A DNA stretch of 64,000 nt from Arctopsyche grandis (taxonomy: Eukaryota; Arthropoda; Insecta; Trichoptera; Hydropsychidae). The notes below the pieces were generated by a model. The model was not told the DNA's origin and ran no database searches. It worked only from the letters and a program-made list of their open reading frames with translations. Positions 32,701-56,330 of this stretch are shown here, piece by piece. Each line of letters begins with the position of its first letter. The stretch's first letter is position 1. The stretch is from the NCBI RefSeq assembly GCF_051622035.1, contig NC_135356.1, positions 9,770,579 through 9,834,578 of the forward strand, read 5' to 3'. A program made the translations under genes and the position numbers.

Positions 32701-35700
32701 CAACAGACGACGATGAAGATGATGACTGATTTAATTCTTCTTTTCAACGGAATCACATTGGGTTCTCAATTTGTTCACTATTAAAATATTTTTTAAAAAA
32801 TTTTTACCAGTCATTCTTAACCGTTTGTCCGCGGCCGTCTTCTATGGAAGACAAGTCTGTAGCGCGGCTGTCTTCCATAGAATTTCTGAACTTTGCACGG
32901 GGTTTTGAGGCTTATATGCGCCTATTTCAACTGTTTTACGGTTCAAAATTGTTTGAATATACATATAACTGAGAGTTGAATGCCATATTTTTTATCTAAT
33001 AAAAATTAAAACGTACTCATGATTAGATATCGGAGTCACAAATTCTCTCATTTAATAAAAAATTTTATTATATAATATATTGTGGTATTTAAAAATATCT
33101 AAAACACATATTCTTAAAAACAAAGATTCACAAATGGTTTCAAAAAAATATTATTTAACAAGTTTCAAAAATGTAAAAAAGTTTGAGGAACAATTGTTAA
33201 ATTAATTTAAGAATGACTGGTAAAAATGATTTTAAAACTATGTTAGTGAACAAGTTGAGAACGCAATGTGCCTCTGTTGAAGAGTGGAATCAAATCTGTC
33301 ATCATCATCATTGTCGTCGGCCGTTCACCATGCACTGCTGGATGAAGGCCTCTCCAACACGCTTTCACTCACTCTGGTTTTGCGCAACTATCATCCATCT
33401 CACCCCACACATTTTCCTAATTGTGTCTATCCATCTTGCGCAAACCGGTTCGAGTGGAACCGTGTTGTTGAGGCCTTCATCCAGCAGTGCACGGTGAGCA
33501 ACAGACGACGATGAAGATGATGACTGATTTAATTCTTCTTTTCAACGGAATCACATTGGGTTCTCAATTTGTTCACTATTAAAATATTTTTTAAAACATT
33601 TTTACCAGTCATTCTTAACCGTTTGTCCGCGGCCGTCTTCTATGGAAGACAAGTCTGTAGCGCGGCTGTCTTCCATAGAATTTCTGAACTTTGCACGGGG
33701 TTTTGAGGCTTATATGCGCCTATTTCAACTGTTTTACGGTTCAAAATTGTTTGAATATACATATAACTGAGAGTTGAATGCCATATTTTTTATCTAATAA
33801 AAATTAAAACGTACTCATGATTAGATATCGGAGTCACAAATTCTCTCATTTAATAAAAAATTTTATTATATAATATATTGTGGTATTTAAAAATATCTAA
33901 AACACATATTCTTAAAAACAAAGATTCACAAATGGTTTCAAAAAAATATTATTTAACAAGTTTCAAAAATGTAAAAAAGTTTGAGGAACAATTGTTAAAT
34001 TAATTTAAGAATGACTGGTAAAAATGATTTTAAAACTATGTTAGTGAACAAGTTGAGAACGCAATGTGCCTCTGTTGAAGAGTGGAATCAAATCTGTCAT
34101 CATCATCATTGTCGTCGGCCGTTCACCATGCACTGCTGGATGAAGGCCTCTCCAACACGCTTTCACTCACTCTGGTTTTGCGCAACTATCATCCATCTCA
34201 CCCCACACATTTTCCTAATTGTGTCTATCCATCTTGCGCAAACCGGTTCGAGTGGAACCGTGTTGTTGAGGCCTTCATCCAGCAGTGCACGGTGAGCAAC
34301 AGACGACGATGAAGATGATGACTGATTTAATTCTTCTTTTCAACGGAATCACATTGGGTTCTCAATTTGTTCACTATTAAAATATTTTTTAAAACATTTT
34401 TACCAGTCATTCTTAACCGTTTGTCCGCGGCCGTCTTCTATGGAAGACAAGTCTGTAGCGCGGCTGTCTTCCATAGAATTTCTGAACTTTGCACGGGGTT
34501 TTGAGGCTTATATGCGCCTATTTCAACTGTTTTACGGTTCAAAATTGTTTGAATATACATATAACTGAGAGTTGAATGCCATATTTTTTATCTAATAAAA
34601 ATTAAAACGTACTCATGATTAGATATCGGAGTCACAAATTCTCTCATTTAATAAAAAATTTTATTACATAATATATTGTGGTATTTAAAAATATCTAAAA
34701 CACATAGTCTTAAAAACAAAGATTCACAAATGGTTTCAAAAAAATATTATTTAACAAGTTTCAAAAATGTAAAAAAGTTTGAGGAACAATTGTTAAATTA
34801 ATTTAAGAATGACTGGTAAAAATGATTTTAAAACTATGTTAGTGAACAAGTTGAGAACGCAATGTGCCTCTGTTGAAGAGTGGAATCAAATCTGTCATCA
34901 TCATCATTGTCGTCGGCCGTTCACCATGCACTGCTGGATGAAGGCCTCTCCAACACGCTTTCACTCACTCTGGTTTTGCGCAACTATCATCCATCTCACC
35001 CCACACATTTTCCTAATTGTGTCTATCCATCTTGCGCAAACCGGTTCGAGTGGAACCGTGTTGTTGAGGCCTTCATCCAGCAGTGCACGGTGAGCAACAG
35101 ACGACGATGAAGATGATGACTGATTTAATTCTTCTTTTCAACGGAATCACATTGGGTTCTCAATTTGTTCACTATTAAAATATTTTTTAAAACATTTTTA
35201 CCAGTCATTCTTAACCGTTTGTCCGCGGCCGTCTTCTATGGAAGACAAGTCTGTAGCGCGGCTGTCTTCCATAGAATTTCTGAACTTTGCACGGGGTTTT
35301 GAGGCTTATATGCGCCTATTTCAACTGTTTTACGGTTCAAAATTGTTTGAATATACATATAACTGAGAGTTGAATGCCATATTTTTTATCTAATAAAAAT
35401 TAAAACGTACTCATGATTAGATATCGGAGTCACAAATTCTCTCATTTAATAAAAAATTTTATTATATAATATATTGTGGTATTTAAAAATATCTAAAACA
35501 CATATTCTTAAAAACAAAGATTCACAAATGGTTTCAAAAAAATATTATTTAACAAGTTTCAAAAATGTAAAAAAGTTTGAGGAACAATTGTTAAATTAAT
35601 TTAAGAATGACTGGTAAAAATGATTTTAAAACTATGTTAGTGAACAAGTTGAGAACGCAATGTGCCTCTGTTGAAGAGTGGAATCAAATCTGTCATCATC

Positions 35701-36350
35701 ATCATTGTCGTCGGCCGTTCACCATGCACTGCTGGATGAAGGCCTCTCCAACACGCTTTCACTCACTCTGGTTTTGCGCAACTATCATCCATCTCACCCC
35801 ACACATTTTCCTAATTGTGTCTATCCATCTTGCGCAAACCGGTTCGAGTGGAACCGTGTTGTTGAGGCCTTCATCCAGCAGTGCACGGTGAGCAACAGAC
35901 GACGATGAAGATGATGACTGATTTAATTCTTCTTTTCAACGGAATCACATTGGGTTCTCAATTTGTTCACTATTAAAATATTTTTTAAAACATTTTTACC
36001 AGTCATTCTTAACCGTTTGTCCGCGGCCGTCTTCTATGGAAGACAAGTCTGTAGCGCGGCTGTCTTCCATAGAATTTCTGAACTTTGCACGGGGTTTTGA
36101 GGCTTATATGCGCCTATTTCAACTGTTTTACGGTTCAAAATTGTTTGAATATACATATAACTGAGAGTTGAATGCCATATTTTTTATCTAATAAAAATTA
36201 AAACGTACTCATGATTAGATATCGGAGTCACAAATTCTCTCATTTAATAAAAAATTTTATTACATAATATATTGTGGTATTTAAAAATATCTAAAACACA
36301 TAGTCTTAAAAACAAAGATTCACAAATATAACTGAGAGTTGAATGCCATC
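29793..36350. repeat. Satellite array: eight full 798-bp monomers plus a deleted ninth
   Basis: The same sequence starts at 29793, 30591, 31389, 32187, 32985, 33783, 34581 and 35379, exactly 798 bp apart each time, with a ninth partial copy from 36177. Copies differ only by a handful of substitutions (TATATAATA/TACATAATA, ATATTCTT/ATAGTCTT, TTTAAGG/TTTACGG, AAAAAATTT/AAAACATTT) and no indels are needed. The ninth copy breaks at about 36326 and resumes at the monomer's end (ATAACTGAGAGTTGAATGCC), so about 0.64 kb is missing. The small open frames in each monomer are by-products and not genes. Confidence 0.98.
30015..30426. repeat. 412-bp foldback inside each 798-bp monomer (first copy)
   Basis: Bounded by TTAAGAATGACTGGTAAAAA and its complement, with TTAA at both ends (30015-30018 and 30423-30426). 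The arms stay complementary inward through AACAAGTTGAGAACGCAATG, CATCATCATC and TGCACTGCTGGATGAAGGCC, to a loop of roughly 110 bp. The right arm encodes VVEAFIQQCTVSNRRR and the left arm encodes a similar peptide on the minus strand; both resemble the C-terminus of RTE-like LINEs. Seven further copies lie at +798-bp steps. Confidence 0.9.
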
Positions 36351-37780
36351 TATTAAATTTGCTTAAAATGAATATATATCAGTCAAAAATTAGTTTTTTA
36401 TGGAACCATACTGAAACTTCGTTTATGTGACGTCACGTCTTCATACAATTATGAAGAATGATTATTTGACAATTAATCCAAAACTATGAGATATATTATG
36501 TATTTTATTGTTTAAAATAATACTTTATATGTTAATTAACATATCTGATTACTTCAGTGAACATTAAAATCTGTATTTAAGGTCGAAAACTCGATTGCTA
36601 AAGGGCTTATTCGCTATATTTATCGCCGGGGGCAAAGGGTTAAATGAATATAACAATTGTTCCTCAAACTTTTTTACATTTTACGTGTTCTCCATTTTTT
36701 TTTTCACTACTTAATAGTTTTTTAAACTATTTAAAAGCTTAAAAACCACAGGCGATGAAATTCAAAAAAATCATTTTCTATACTGTCATAAAACTTGTTC
36801 TGAAAATTCTTCAAAAAATTTAAAACCACTAACATTTAAATATTGATAATTTCGAAAAAAATTAACACTACTTAAAAATTTGAAAATAAGTTTGAGAGTC
36901 GTAAAAATCATTTGGGAATCTTTGAAATGTGATTAAGCTCATATATACTGAATACCCAAAGTGGCCAAATTGTGGCTTGCTAGTCACAGTGGCTATATAC
37001 CGTTCTTGGTATTTAAATTTGCGCTATTTCAGTAAAAACGAATTTCAATAATAAAAAAAAATTGACGTTAATATAAATATTTGGAAAATTTAAAATTAAT
37101 TTCGATCTGGCAAATCTCAAACCTGAAATAAATTCTGAGCGATACGAGCTAAAGGGTCAGCATATCTATAAATTGGCATAAATGATCACATTTGCGAACC
37201 ACGTGAAGTCATTGCGGACTTGTAAATCAATGCCAATTTATGGAAGTGCTAACAATAGAAATATATACGGCTCTTTGAGGGCTTGTGGTTTGCTAGAATC
37301 AATCGGTAAGATTGCTGAGCTATTGCTCATTATAATTACTCGTGTATTCAAATATATGTAATTGCGTTGCTTATAATAATTTCATAACATTGCAATATCA
37401 AAGATGCAACATGTATGTTTTTCTCCTTTGTTATTCTAGCCTTATATAAAATGATTTAATTCCAAACAATGAACATGTGTTTTCTTGCATGTATATGTAT
37501 GTATTTTATAGGTATAGTATAATATTTAGCGAAAAAAGCGACATGTGTATTTACAAGCAATTATATTCTAATCTATGTATGTATATCATAATAAACATTG
37601 CTCTATGTAGCGTATATTATTTCTTGTTTGATTTTTTTCAACAAACCATGTCATGATCAGCCATTGCTATTCTATACACATATAACGTAGTTTTTTGACC
37701 ATCGTCTGGTGTGAAATCTTCATGACTTCAATAAGCATCCACTGAAATGATCCACTACCTATTGTATTTCATGAAATATG
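36351..37780. other. Intergenic DNA between satellite and MULE-like element
   Basis: No gene is seen. At 36650-36690 CAATTGTTCCTCAAACTTTTT is the inverse of a stretch inside the 798-bp monomer, so fragments of the same repeat extend here. The rest is AT-rich and unassigned. Confidence 0.5.
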
Positions 37781-37789
37781 CATTTTTGT

Positions 37790-38406
37790 CCGATGCGGTG
37801 CAAACGATCGACAAGCGCCCGACAGACTGAACCACAGATTAACTGGATGGCTGCTTTAAACGCAATTCTCGACTTCACGAACGATAGATTGCACATCAGA
37901 TGACGAGTGTTCTTTTGATGTGCACAGATCATAGATATATAATACACATAGATGGGCCCTGACGTGTGATTTTGGTCGGATATCTTGTCTTCACTAACTG
38001 AGGGGTGCGGGGGGTTTAACTAGCGGGGAAGTTGGGAAAAAAAAAAGGTTTTTTCCCTATGACGCAGCGGTACCTACCTACCTACTGAGAGAAACTGTGC
38101 ATGCGCTATGTATTTTGCATGCGCCAAAAGGGAGACCAGTATAAAGCGTGAGGGCGGATCTAGTGTATTATACATCAATGGCACAGATGCAATTATTAAA
38201 ATTGAGTTGGATCTTTCTGGCGAGTTTAATAAGGCAAAATTCGGAACTAAAGTATCAGAAGAACAGAACGTATACAGGGTAGATATGTCGGGACTTGGGG
38301 TAGATTTCGCTTAGTGTAAGTGCGAGCAGTGCGCACGCATAAGGTACTCGTGTCGTTAATCTGTGGTTCAGTCTGTCTGGCGCTTGTCGATCGTTTGCAC
38401 CAAACC
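37790..38406. mobile_element. MULE-like non-autonomous element, 617 bp
   Basis: Ends are long inverted repeats of about 55-60 bp: GGTGCAAACGATCGACAAGC near the left and GCTTGTCGATCGTTTGCACC near the right. They are flanked by CATTTTTGT on both sides (37781-37789 and 38407-38415), an 8-9 bp target duplication. Long inverted ends with a 9-bp duplication are typical of Mutator-like elements. The interior has no transposase. It is related to 55939-56321. Confidence 0.85.
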
Positions 38407-38804
38407 CATTTTTGTCTTATACATATACCATTCAGTTGGCTAAAAGTGGATCAATCTAATTTGTTTATTTCATTGAACTCTTTGACTGCTACGATATTTT
38501 TCACAATCCCAACGAGAAATGCTTATTATTTATTAACATACTTCATTGGCCGAGCGTGCAATACTTAACTTTGCATTGATTTGAAACAATACATTTGAAG
38601 CGGATGTTTGGTAGATCTCTCTCTCTCTTTCTTTGATGGTTGCAAATGCGAGCGTGCGAGTGAGATGCATCAGGGGGTGACAGTTTATGATTTTGGTATT
38701 GTAAACATTTGGTGTGCATTTTAGTTGTATTTAATTGCACGACGGCTCGTGACCTCTATAATAGAAAACGATTTTCTATTGTTTTTGTTATTATTCTATA
38801 CTAG

Positions 38805-39282
38805 TGTTGCGTAGGGGTGGGTGCAGGATCTAAATAAAAGGCCGAAGTCGCTTCACAGCATTTATTGGGTGATTAAGGAGATCCACGCACTGCCAGTTCT
38901 CCGTCCAGAATGCCTTGATATTGCCTAAGTATCGCCTTATAAGGAATAGGTCTCTCAGGACATCTTTGAATTCCGATTTGTTTACCTATGGTCTCGGACT
39001 CGGGATATGTATTCCCACGACACTTAGACCCACGGTATGGGTCACTTCTGAGAACTCCATGGGAATGTGACCGAGTACCGTTATCGCCGCATTGTTTAGC
39101 TTACTTGCACTTACTTATAACGGTCGCACGGTTTCAGGGATGCGCCTCGGCTTAATCCGATTGCACTTAACCGGCGGCTCTTTACTAACCTCTTATTTTA
39201 GTATACGTAACATTAATGTTTATTTTTATTTTTCTTTCATTTTTATATATACATTTAATTTGCAACCTTTCTCGAAGAAAAC
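38805..39282 (+). mobile_element. LTR-like repeat (family B) plus 70 bp of hAT sequence
   Basis: The repeat runs TGTTGCGTAGGGG...TATACGTAACA (38805-39212). Its next 70 bp (39213-39282, from TTAATGTTTATTTTTATT to CGAAGAAAAC) are the same as the hAT sequence after the matching repeat at 52699-53105. The left flanks of the two copies differ. This locus therefore carries an LTR-hAT chimera, not an independent simple insertion. Confidence 0.8.
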
Positions 39283-39560
39283 AATAAATGGCCTAAGTAC
39301 CTGCTTATAAAGGGCAGGTCTATCACTGCATCTTCCTCGACTCGTTTGTTTACTTATTGTTATAGTCACGTACTAGATATGCAGTCCCACGGTCTCGACA
39401 TGCAGTCCCACGCTTTCGTGCTGTCAGTTCTGAGAACTCTAGCGGGAAGTGACCGACCACTAAGTCCATTCGGAGGGTCTCCATTGTTAGCCGACAGCAC
39501 TTAAGCTTGGAGATAATCCTCGAAAAACCAACTATAACGGCGGCTCCTTTTAGCATATGT
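39283..39560 (+). repeat. Fragment of an LTR-like repeat related to family B
   Basis: Shares the layout of the family B repeats (CTGCTTATAAAGGGCAGG, GTTCTGAGAACTC, AGCACTTAAGCTTGGAGATA, CAACTATAACGGCGGCTCC) but is diverged and incomplete. Confidence 0.6.
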
Positions 39561-39589
39561 TTTTTCTTATACATTTGATTTCGAATGGA

Positions 39590-40422
39590 TCGAAAATTCC
39601 CAGCACCACAGTGTCAGTGCTGAAGTGACCTTCCGGGATTGGAAGCCCCATGGGGTCCCAAAGGGGGCGCAGTCTTATGGGGCGCCGCCTTATGGAGCTC
39701 AGCCGCATGGGGCCCCGAAGGGGGCGCAGTCTCATGGGGCGCAGCCCCATGGGGCCCCAAAGGGGGCGCAGCCTTATCGGGCGCAGCCTTATGGGGCGCT
39801 GCCTTATGGGGCGCTGCCTTATGGGGCGCCGCCTTATGGAGCTCAGCCGCATGGGGCCCCGAAGGGGGCGCAGCCTTATGGGGCGAAGCCCTAAACGGCA
39901 ACTGATCATGGGGGCGAAGCCTTAGACGGCATTTAATCATGGGGGCGCGGAAGAGCGAAGCCCTAAAAGGCATAAACTAAGGGGGGCGAAGCCTTAGACG
40001 GCATTCAATCATGGGGGCGCGGAGGGGCGAAGCCCTAAAAGGCATTAACTAAGGGGACGAAGCCCTAAACGCCAATTAATCTTGGGGGCGTGGAAGGGCG
40101 AAGCCCTAAAATGCATTAACTAAGGGGGGGCGAAGCCCTAAAATGGATCAGCTAAGGGAGGCGAAGCCCTAAACGGCAATTGCTCATGGTGGCTTTGAGG
40201 GGCGAAGCCCTAGAAGGCAAAGGCACAGGGGGGCGCCGAGGGCGAAGCCCTAGAAGGCAAAAAATTTTTTTTTGATTTTTAATTTTATTTTTTTATTTAT
40301 TTATTTTTTTTTTTTTAATTTACAATTTTTATTTTTATATTTTAATGTTTACTATTAGATTAGTCATGTTTAAGCGGTTTATATTATAAATACTGAGCGA
40401 AGCCGGGTATTTTTACAGCTAG
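39590..40422 (+). mobile_element. Helitron-like element, 3' end intact, GC-rich minisatellite core
   Basis: Ends GAGCGAAGCCGGGTA...ACAGCTAG before a T (40419-40422 is CTAG). Insect Helitrons commonly end in CTAG before a host T, often after such a GAAGCC..GGG segment. The interior is an expanded minisatellite of GGGGCGCAGCCTTATGGGGC-like and GGGCGAAGCCCTAAAAGGCA-like units. The 5' end was not found. Several frames are open through the minisatellite only because the repeat lacks stops. Confidence 0.75.
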
Positions 40423-40613
40423 TTAATAATAATGTAAAGCTTCGATGGCAAACTCATTTATTCAATTTATGGTTACAATAACATATATTCATATATATAC
40501 ATAGCTACATAGATATGATGCAATACTACAACGCTATTAAGTACTCATTACAATTTGTACTGTCGATTTTTTAAAATATTCCCACACGACATTATCTTAT
40601 CGTGCAGTCGTGT

Positions 40614-52493
<11,880 letters not shown>

Positions 52494-52698
52494 CTGAAAA
52501 TATGCAGACAAAACTCATTAAACAATTGATATTTTTAAGAGGAGGCTTATCTTACTATATCGAATGGATTTAATATACATATACAGGGAAACAAAATATT
52601 CCCCCTAATCTAGTGGTTTCCAAACTGGGAAGCGCAGACTATTGCCAGGGGAGGCGCCAAAACTTTTTAATAAAAAAATTATTTTCATAGCATAATAT

Positions 52699-53105
52699 TG
52701 TTGCGTAGGGGTGGGTGGAGGATCCAAGTAAAAGGCCAAAGTCGTTTCACAGCATTTATTGGTGATTAAGGAGATACACGCACTGCCAGTGCTCAGTCCA
52801 GAATGTCTTGATATTGCCTAAGTATCGCCTTATAAGGAATAGGTCTCTCAGGACATCTTTGAATTCCGATTTGTTTACCTATGGTCTCGGACTCGGGATA
52901 TGTATTCCCACGACACTTACACCCACGGTGTGGGTCACTTCTGAGAACTCCATGGGAATGTGACCGAGTACCGTTATCGCCGCATTGTTTAGCTTACTTG
53001 CACTTACTTATAACGGTCGCACGGTTTCAGGGATGCGCCTCGGCTTAATCCGATTGCACTTAACCGGCGGCTCTTTACTAACCTCTTATTTTAGTATACG
53101 TAACA
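52699..53105 (+). repeat. LTR-like repeat (family B) inside the hAT
   Basis: TGTTGCGTAGGGGTGG...TATACGTAACA. Its right part (52870-53175, including 70 bp of hAT) is essentially identical to 38976-39282, while its left part differs at several positions. Confidence 0.85.
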
Positions 53106-53176
53106 TTAATGTTTATTTTTATTTTTCTTTCATTTTTATATATACATTTAATTTGCAACCTTTCTCGAAGAAAACC

Positions 53177-53881
53177 AACATGAAGAGGCACATTTGTGGA
53201 CGAACGATAATTTTATTGTTAAACTTGCATATTTCGTTGAAATTTTTGGAAAATTGAGCGGTTTAAATAATCAATGCAGGGATCACAAATACATCCACTT
53301 GTTCAAAAAGACAAAGTAAAAGCTTTCATTAAAAAGTTGAAGTTATGGAAATCAAATTTACAAAAGAATGAGTTGGTTATGTTTTCACTTTACAAAGATT
53401 TCTGGGCCACAGCCAATATTAAAGCAAGTAAAAATCTTTTTATTGACCACTTTGATGGTTTAGTGCTGCATTTTTCCAATTATTTCAAAGACCTTGATTT
53501 CCCCCAAGCTTTTGTGGGTACAGAATCCATTTTACTACAATGAAGAAGACGAATTCGAGCTGACAACCATCGAAAAAGAAAAAATTTATAGAATTATCAT
53601 GCGATAGCTCACTAAAACAAAAGTTTCAAAATGAAACCATAATTAAATTTTAGATGAATCTTAGTGAAGAGTATGAATCTTTGTATTGCAAAGCAATGCA
53701 AGTGCTTCTACCGTATGTAGCATCTTATTTATGCGAAACGGGCTTTTCGGCACTAGCTGCAATGAAAACCAAATATCGAGCCAGGTTAATAGTCGAAAAG
53801 GAATTACGAGTGGCACTCGCCATATTGCCCCCAAGATTTGATAAACTTTGTGCCAATAAACAAAAACATTCTTCGCATTAA
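53177..53881 (+). pseudogene. ZBED5/FAM200-like hAT transposase remnant
   Basis: The first part reads MKRHICGRTIILLL, then QGSQIHPLVQKDKVKAFIKK LKLWKSNLQKN and FSLYKDFW, the middle of ZBED5-like transposases. After several stops the C-terminal dimerisation region follows (53654-53881): MNLSEEYESLYCK, YLCETGFSALAAMKTKYRAR and LRVALAILPPRFDKLC. The BED zinc finger and much of the catalytic domain are absent, so it is inactive. Confidence 0.85.
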
Positions 53882-54139
53882 ATTTTGATATGTTAGATGT
53901 AGTTTAATTAGTAATTTAATATAAAAATAAATATAGATACGTGTTCATATAAATTTATATTATAGCAAAACCTTTTTATTATTCTGTATATTGTAGTGTT
54001 TAGTATTTTTTTTAAATAAAGGTTTATTATTTAAAACGTGTCTATATTATTATATTTATTAAAAAATAAAAGGTAGGGAGGCGCGGAAAAAAAACATTTT
54101 TTTAGGGAGGCGTAGTAGCATAAAGTTTGGAAACCGCTG

Positions 54140-54475
54140 CCCTCATCAATATGTTGTTGGAACCCTGCGACATGTTTGAACTTGGGTTGGCATCCTGCGT
54201 GTTGATACAGGTTTGAGCATGTTGGTAGATCTCACATTAAGTCCTTCCCGCCAGTCAGAATAAACAGTCGTGTCTCAAACTACTCTTTCGTCTCCATAAT
54301 TTTGGTAAACAACGTGTGTTTCTCCCCTATAGGCATCTACATATACACAGCGGGGGAGAGGAAAAATAATGATACCTATCGTCCCACTCTAAGTTTGATG
54401 TTTCAGAATTGCTTCTATGAATCTTTTTTACATTTTACAAAAGATTTGGGCGCTGTGGCTTTTTATGAAAATAAA
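54140..54475. other. Unassigned flank of the hAT
   Basis: No gene is seen. TGTTGTTGGAACCCTGCGAC and AATAAACAGTCGTG suggest a short LTR-like repeat, but no partner copy is present in this window. Confidence 0.35.
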
Positions 54476-54690
54476 TCTAATATATAATTTCAAAAGAGAC
54501 TTTGTATGTACATACATATGAATTGTTGGTTGGGAACTTCGTTTCTATGACGACAATTCAATTGGTTGAATATTATATTTTTTTCGATTCAAATAAATTT
54601 AATAAAAAAACAAATGAATATTTACTATTAGATTCGCCATGTTTAAGCTGTTTATATTACAAATACTGAGCGAAGCCGGGTAAAACAACA
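54476..54690 (+). mobile_element. Short Helitron-like element
   Basis: Begins TCTAATATATAATTTC after an A, with AAAGAGACTTTGTATG as in the copies at 42207 and 57685. It ends ACTGAGCGAAGCCGGGTA. The CTAG terminus is not preserved. About 0.2 kb, no coding capacity. Confidence 0.75.
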
Positions 54691-55929
54691 ATGTAATTAT
54701 ATGAATTTTTAGATTAAACTAGCATGCGTTGCAATGTCATAATAAGGTATGCAATTCCCGTTCCCGTTCATAAATTGAATACATTTTGTGAAGGGGTGGG
54801 GGGGGGGTAGATAAGCCCCAAGTACATATGAACTACTTACATATGAACGTCTATAATTACATTATATAATTGCACAGTTGACATTGCACAAATATAATCG
54901 ACTTGAACCAATTTGTGGAGATTCTTTCGGTTGTGTCATATCGGTCAGCTAATCAAATTATAATAAGCCTAGCGTTTTATAGATCGTGGTCATTGAAGGT
55001 CTTCTGCGACTTGCGAATTTACACTACAGTATAGTGACTACACAAATTACATCATTGGGCTTGATTTTTAATGAGATTATACCTATACATATAGAAATGC
55101 CGTTTTCCAAAGGGGGATAAGAGCTAAAGTTGGGTGCTATTTGAGTATGAAAACTATTGAGACAAACTTGAATTACCAGAGATGTTGGTAATTCAAGTTC
55201 GTTAAGATGTTCATGATTCATTCTATAGAAGGCAATGAAAAAACGATAGTGGGCTTTAGTGTCAAATTTTAAACTTTTTAAATTTCAATTGGATAGATAA
55301 AAAAATTGCATAGTTGCAATAATTTCGAAATAAAGTTGTGTTACCGTTTCAATCTTTATTTTTGTATGTATTTTGTTACTTTTACAATGATTTATTTAAT
55401 GAAAACTCATATTACAAAGATAAAGTCATTTTTACTATCTGACAATAATAATTGATAGTTGTTGTAAAAATTTAAATGAAATATGTACACTTCCATGACA
55501 AGCCTGAGAAATTACTGTTTGCTAAAACTTTTTTCACTTATATTGAAAAAACCAATATTTCAAACTATTTTTATACTTAGTGATATTGCCATTCTTACAA
55601 TACTTTGTATTATGTAGAATATCAACGTATAAAGGCTCGTTTGTATACAGCCGGCAACAGCACGTAAACAGCAGTACGAAATATTTTTTAGCACATTCTA
55701 CGTATACATATGTATGTACACATTCGTATGTTCCGTAATATGTGCGTGCCGTAAATGTTACAGCAGTAGCCGACACAATCTACTCGGTATTTTGCTGGGC
55801 TGTTGACGTGCAGTGTTGGATAATGTAAACGAACCTTAATATATTCGATGGATAAAGCTTAGTTGATATTTAATTCCTTGTTAAGTCTTAAATTATGTTA
55901 AGCAAAATTTAAAATTGGCTAGAAAACGT
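54691..55929. other. AT-rich DNA, no recognised gene
   Basis: Searched for the missing tan first exon on the minus strand (expected RGTHYxVGFDV-like peptide with a GT donor) without success. A poly-G run lies near 54794-54810. GAATTACCAGAGATGTTGGTAATTC (55171-55195) is a small hairpin. Confidence 0.4.
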
Positions 55930-55938
55930 TTCGCAATG

Positions 55939-56321
55939 CGATGCGGTGCAAACGATCGAAAAGCGCCAGACAGACTGAACCACAGATTAACGACACGTGT
56001 ACCTTATGCGTGCGCACTGCTCGCACTTACACTAAGCGAAATCTACCAGAAGTCCCGACATAACTACCCTGTATAAGTTCTGTGCTTCTGATACTTTAGT
56101 TCCGAATTTTTCCTTATTAAATTATTAAAAACTCGCCAGAAAGATCCAACTCAATTTTAATAATTACCATTTTAATAATTGCATCTGTGCACATCGTAAG
56201 GTTACTCGTCATCTGATGTGCAATTTTTCATTCGTGAAGTCGAGAATTGCGTTTAAAGCAGCCATCCAGTTAATCTGTGGCTCAATCTGTCTGGCGCTTT
56301 TCGATCGTTTGCACCAAACCC
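55939..56321. mobile_element. MULE-like MITE, 383 bp, 9-bp TSD
   Basis: Inverted ends of about 55 bp (GGTGCAAACGATCGAAAAGC and GCTTTTCGATCGTTTGCACC) flanked by TTCGCAATG on both sides (55930-55938 and 56322-56330). It shares its interior (GCGTGCGCACTGCTCGCAC, ATACTTTAGTTCCGAATTTT) with 37790-38406 in inverse orientation. No transposase. Confidence 0.9.
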
Positions 56322-56330
56322 TTCGCAATG

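Larger units (their letters stand above)
52611..54139 (+). mobile_element. ZBED-like hAT element, split by an LTR-like repeat
   Basis: Ends TAGTGGTTTCCAAACTGGG (52611) and AGTTTGGAAACCGCTG (54139) are inverted. They are flanked by CCCTAATC (52603-52610) and CCCTCATC (54140-54147), an 8-bp duplication with one mismatch. Coding remnants lie at 53177-53881. A family B repeat occupies 52699-53105. It sits just upstream of tan exon 2, so inside intron 1 or the upstream region. Confidence 0.9.

Noticed and set aside
30021-35908. Repeated 94- and 76-residue frames in each satellite monomer
   Set aside because: They run through the inverted LINE 3' ends. One frame resembles the LINE C-terminus only in its last 16 residues, and the rest is antisense. 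Not independent genes.
29793-36350. CRISPR-like or rDNA-like array
   Set aside because: The unit is 798 bp without spacer variation, in a eukaryotic genome, and has no rRNA similarity that I can see.
39550-39973. Five overlapping open frames of about 90-120 residues on both strands
   Set aside because: They arise because the Helitron minisatellite unit lacks stop codons in several frames. The peptides are simple repeats (PHKAA, GAAPWG) and no start or splice context is credible.
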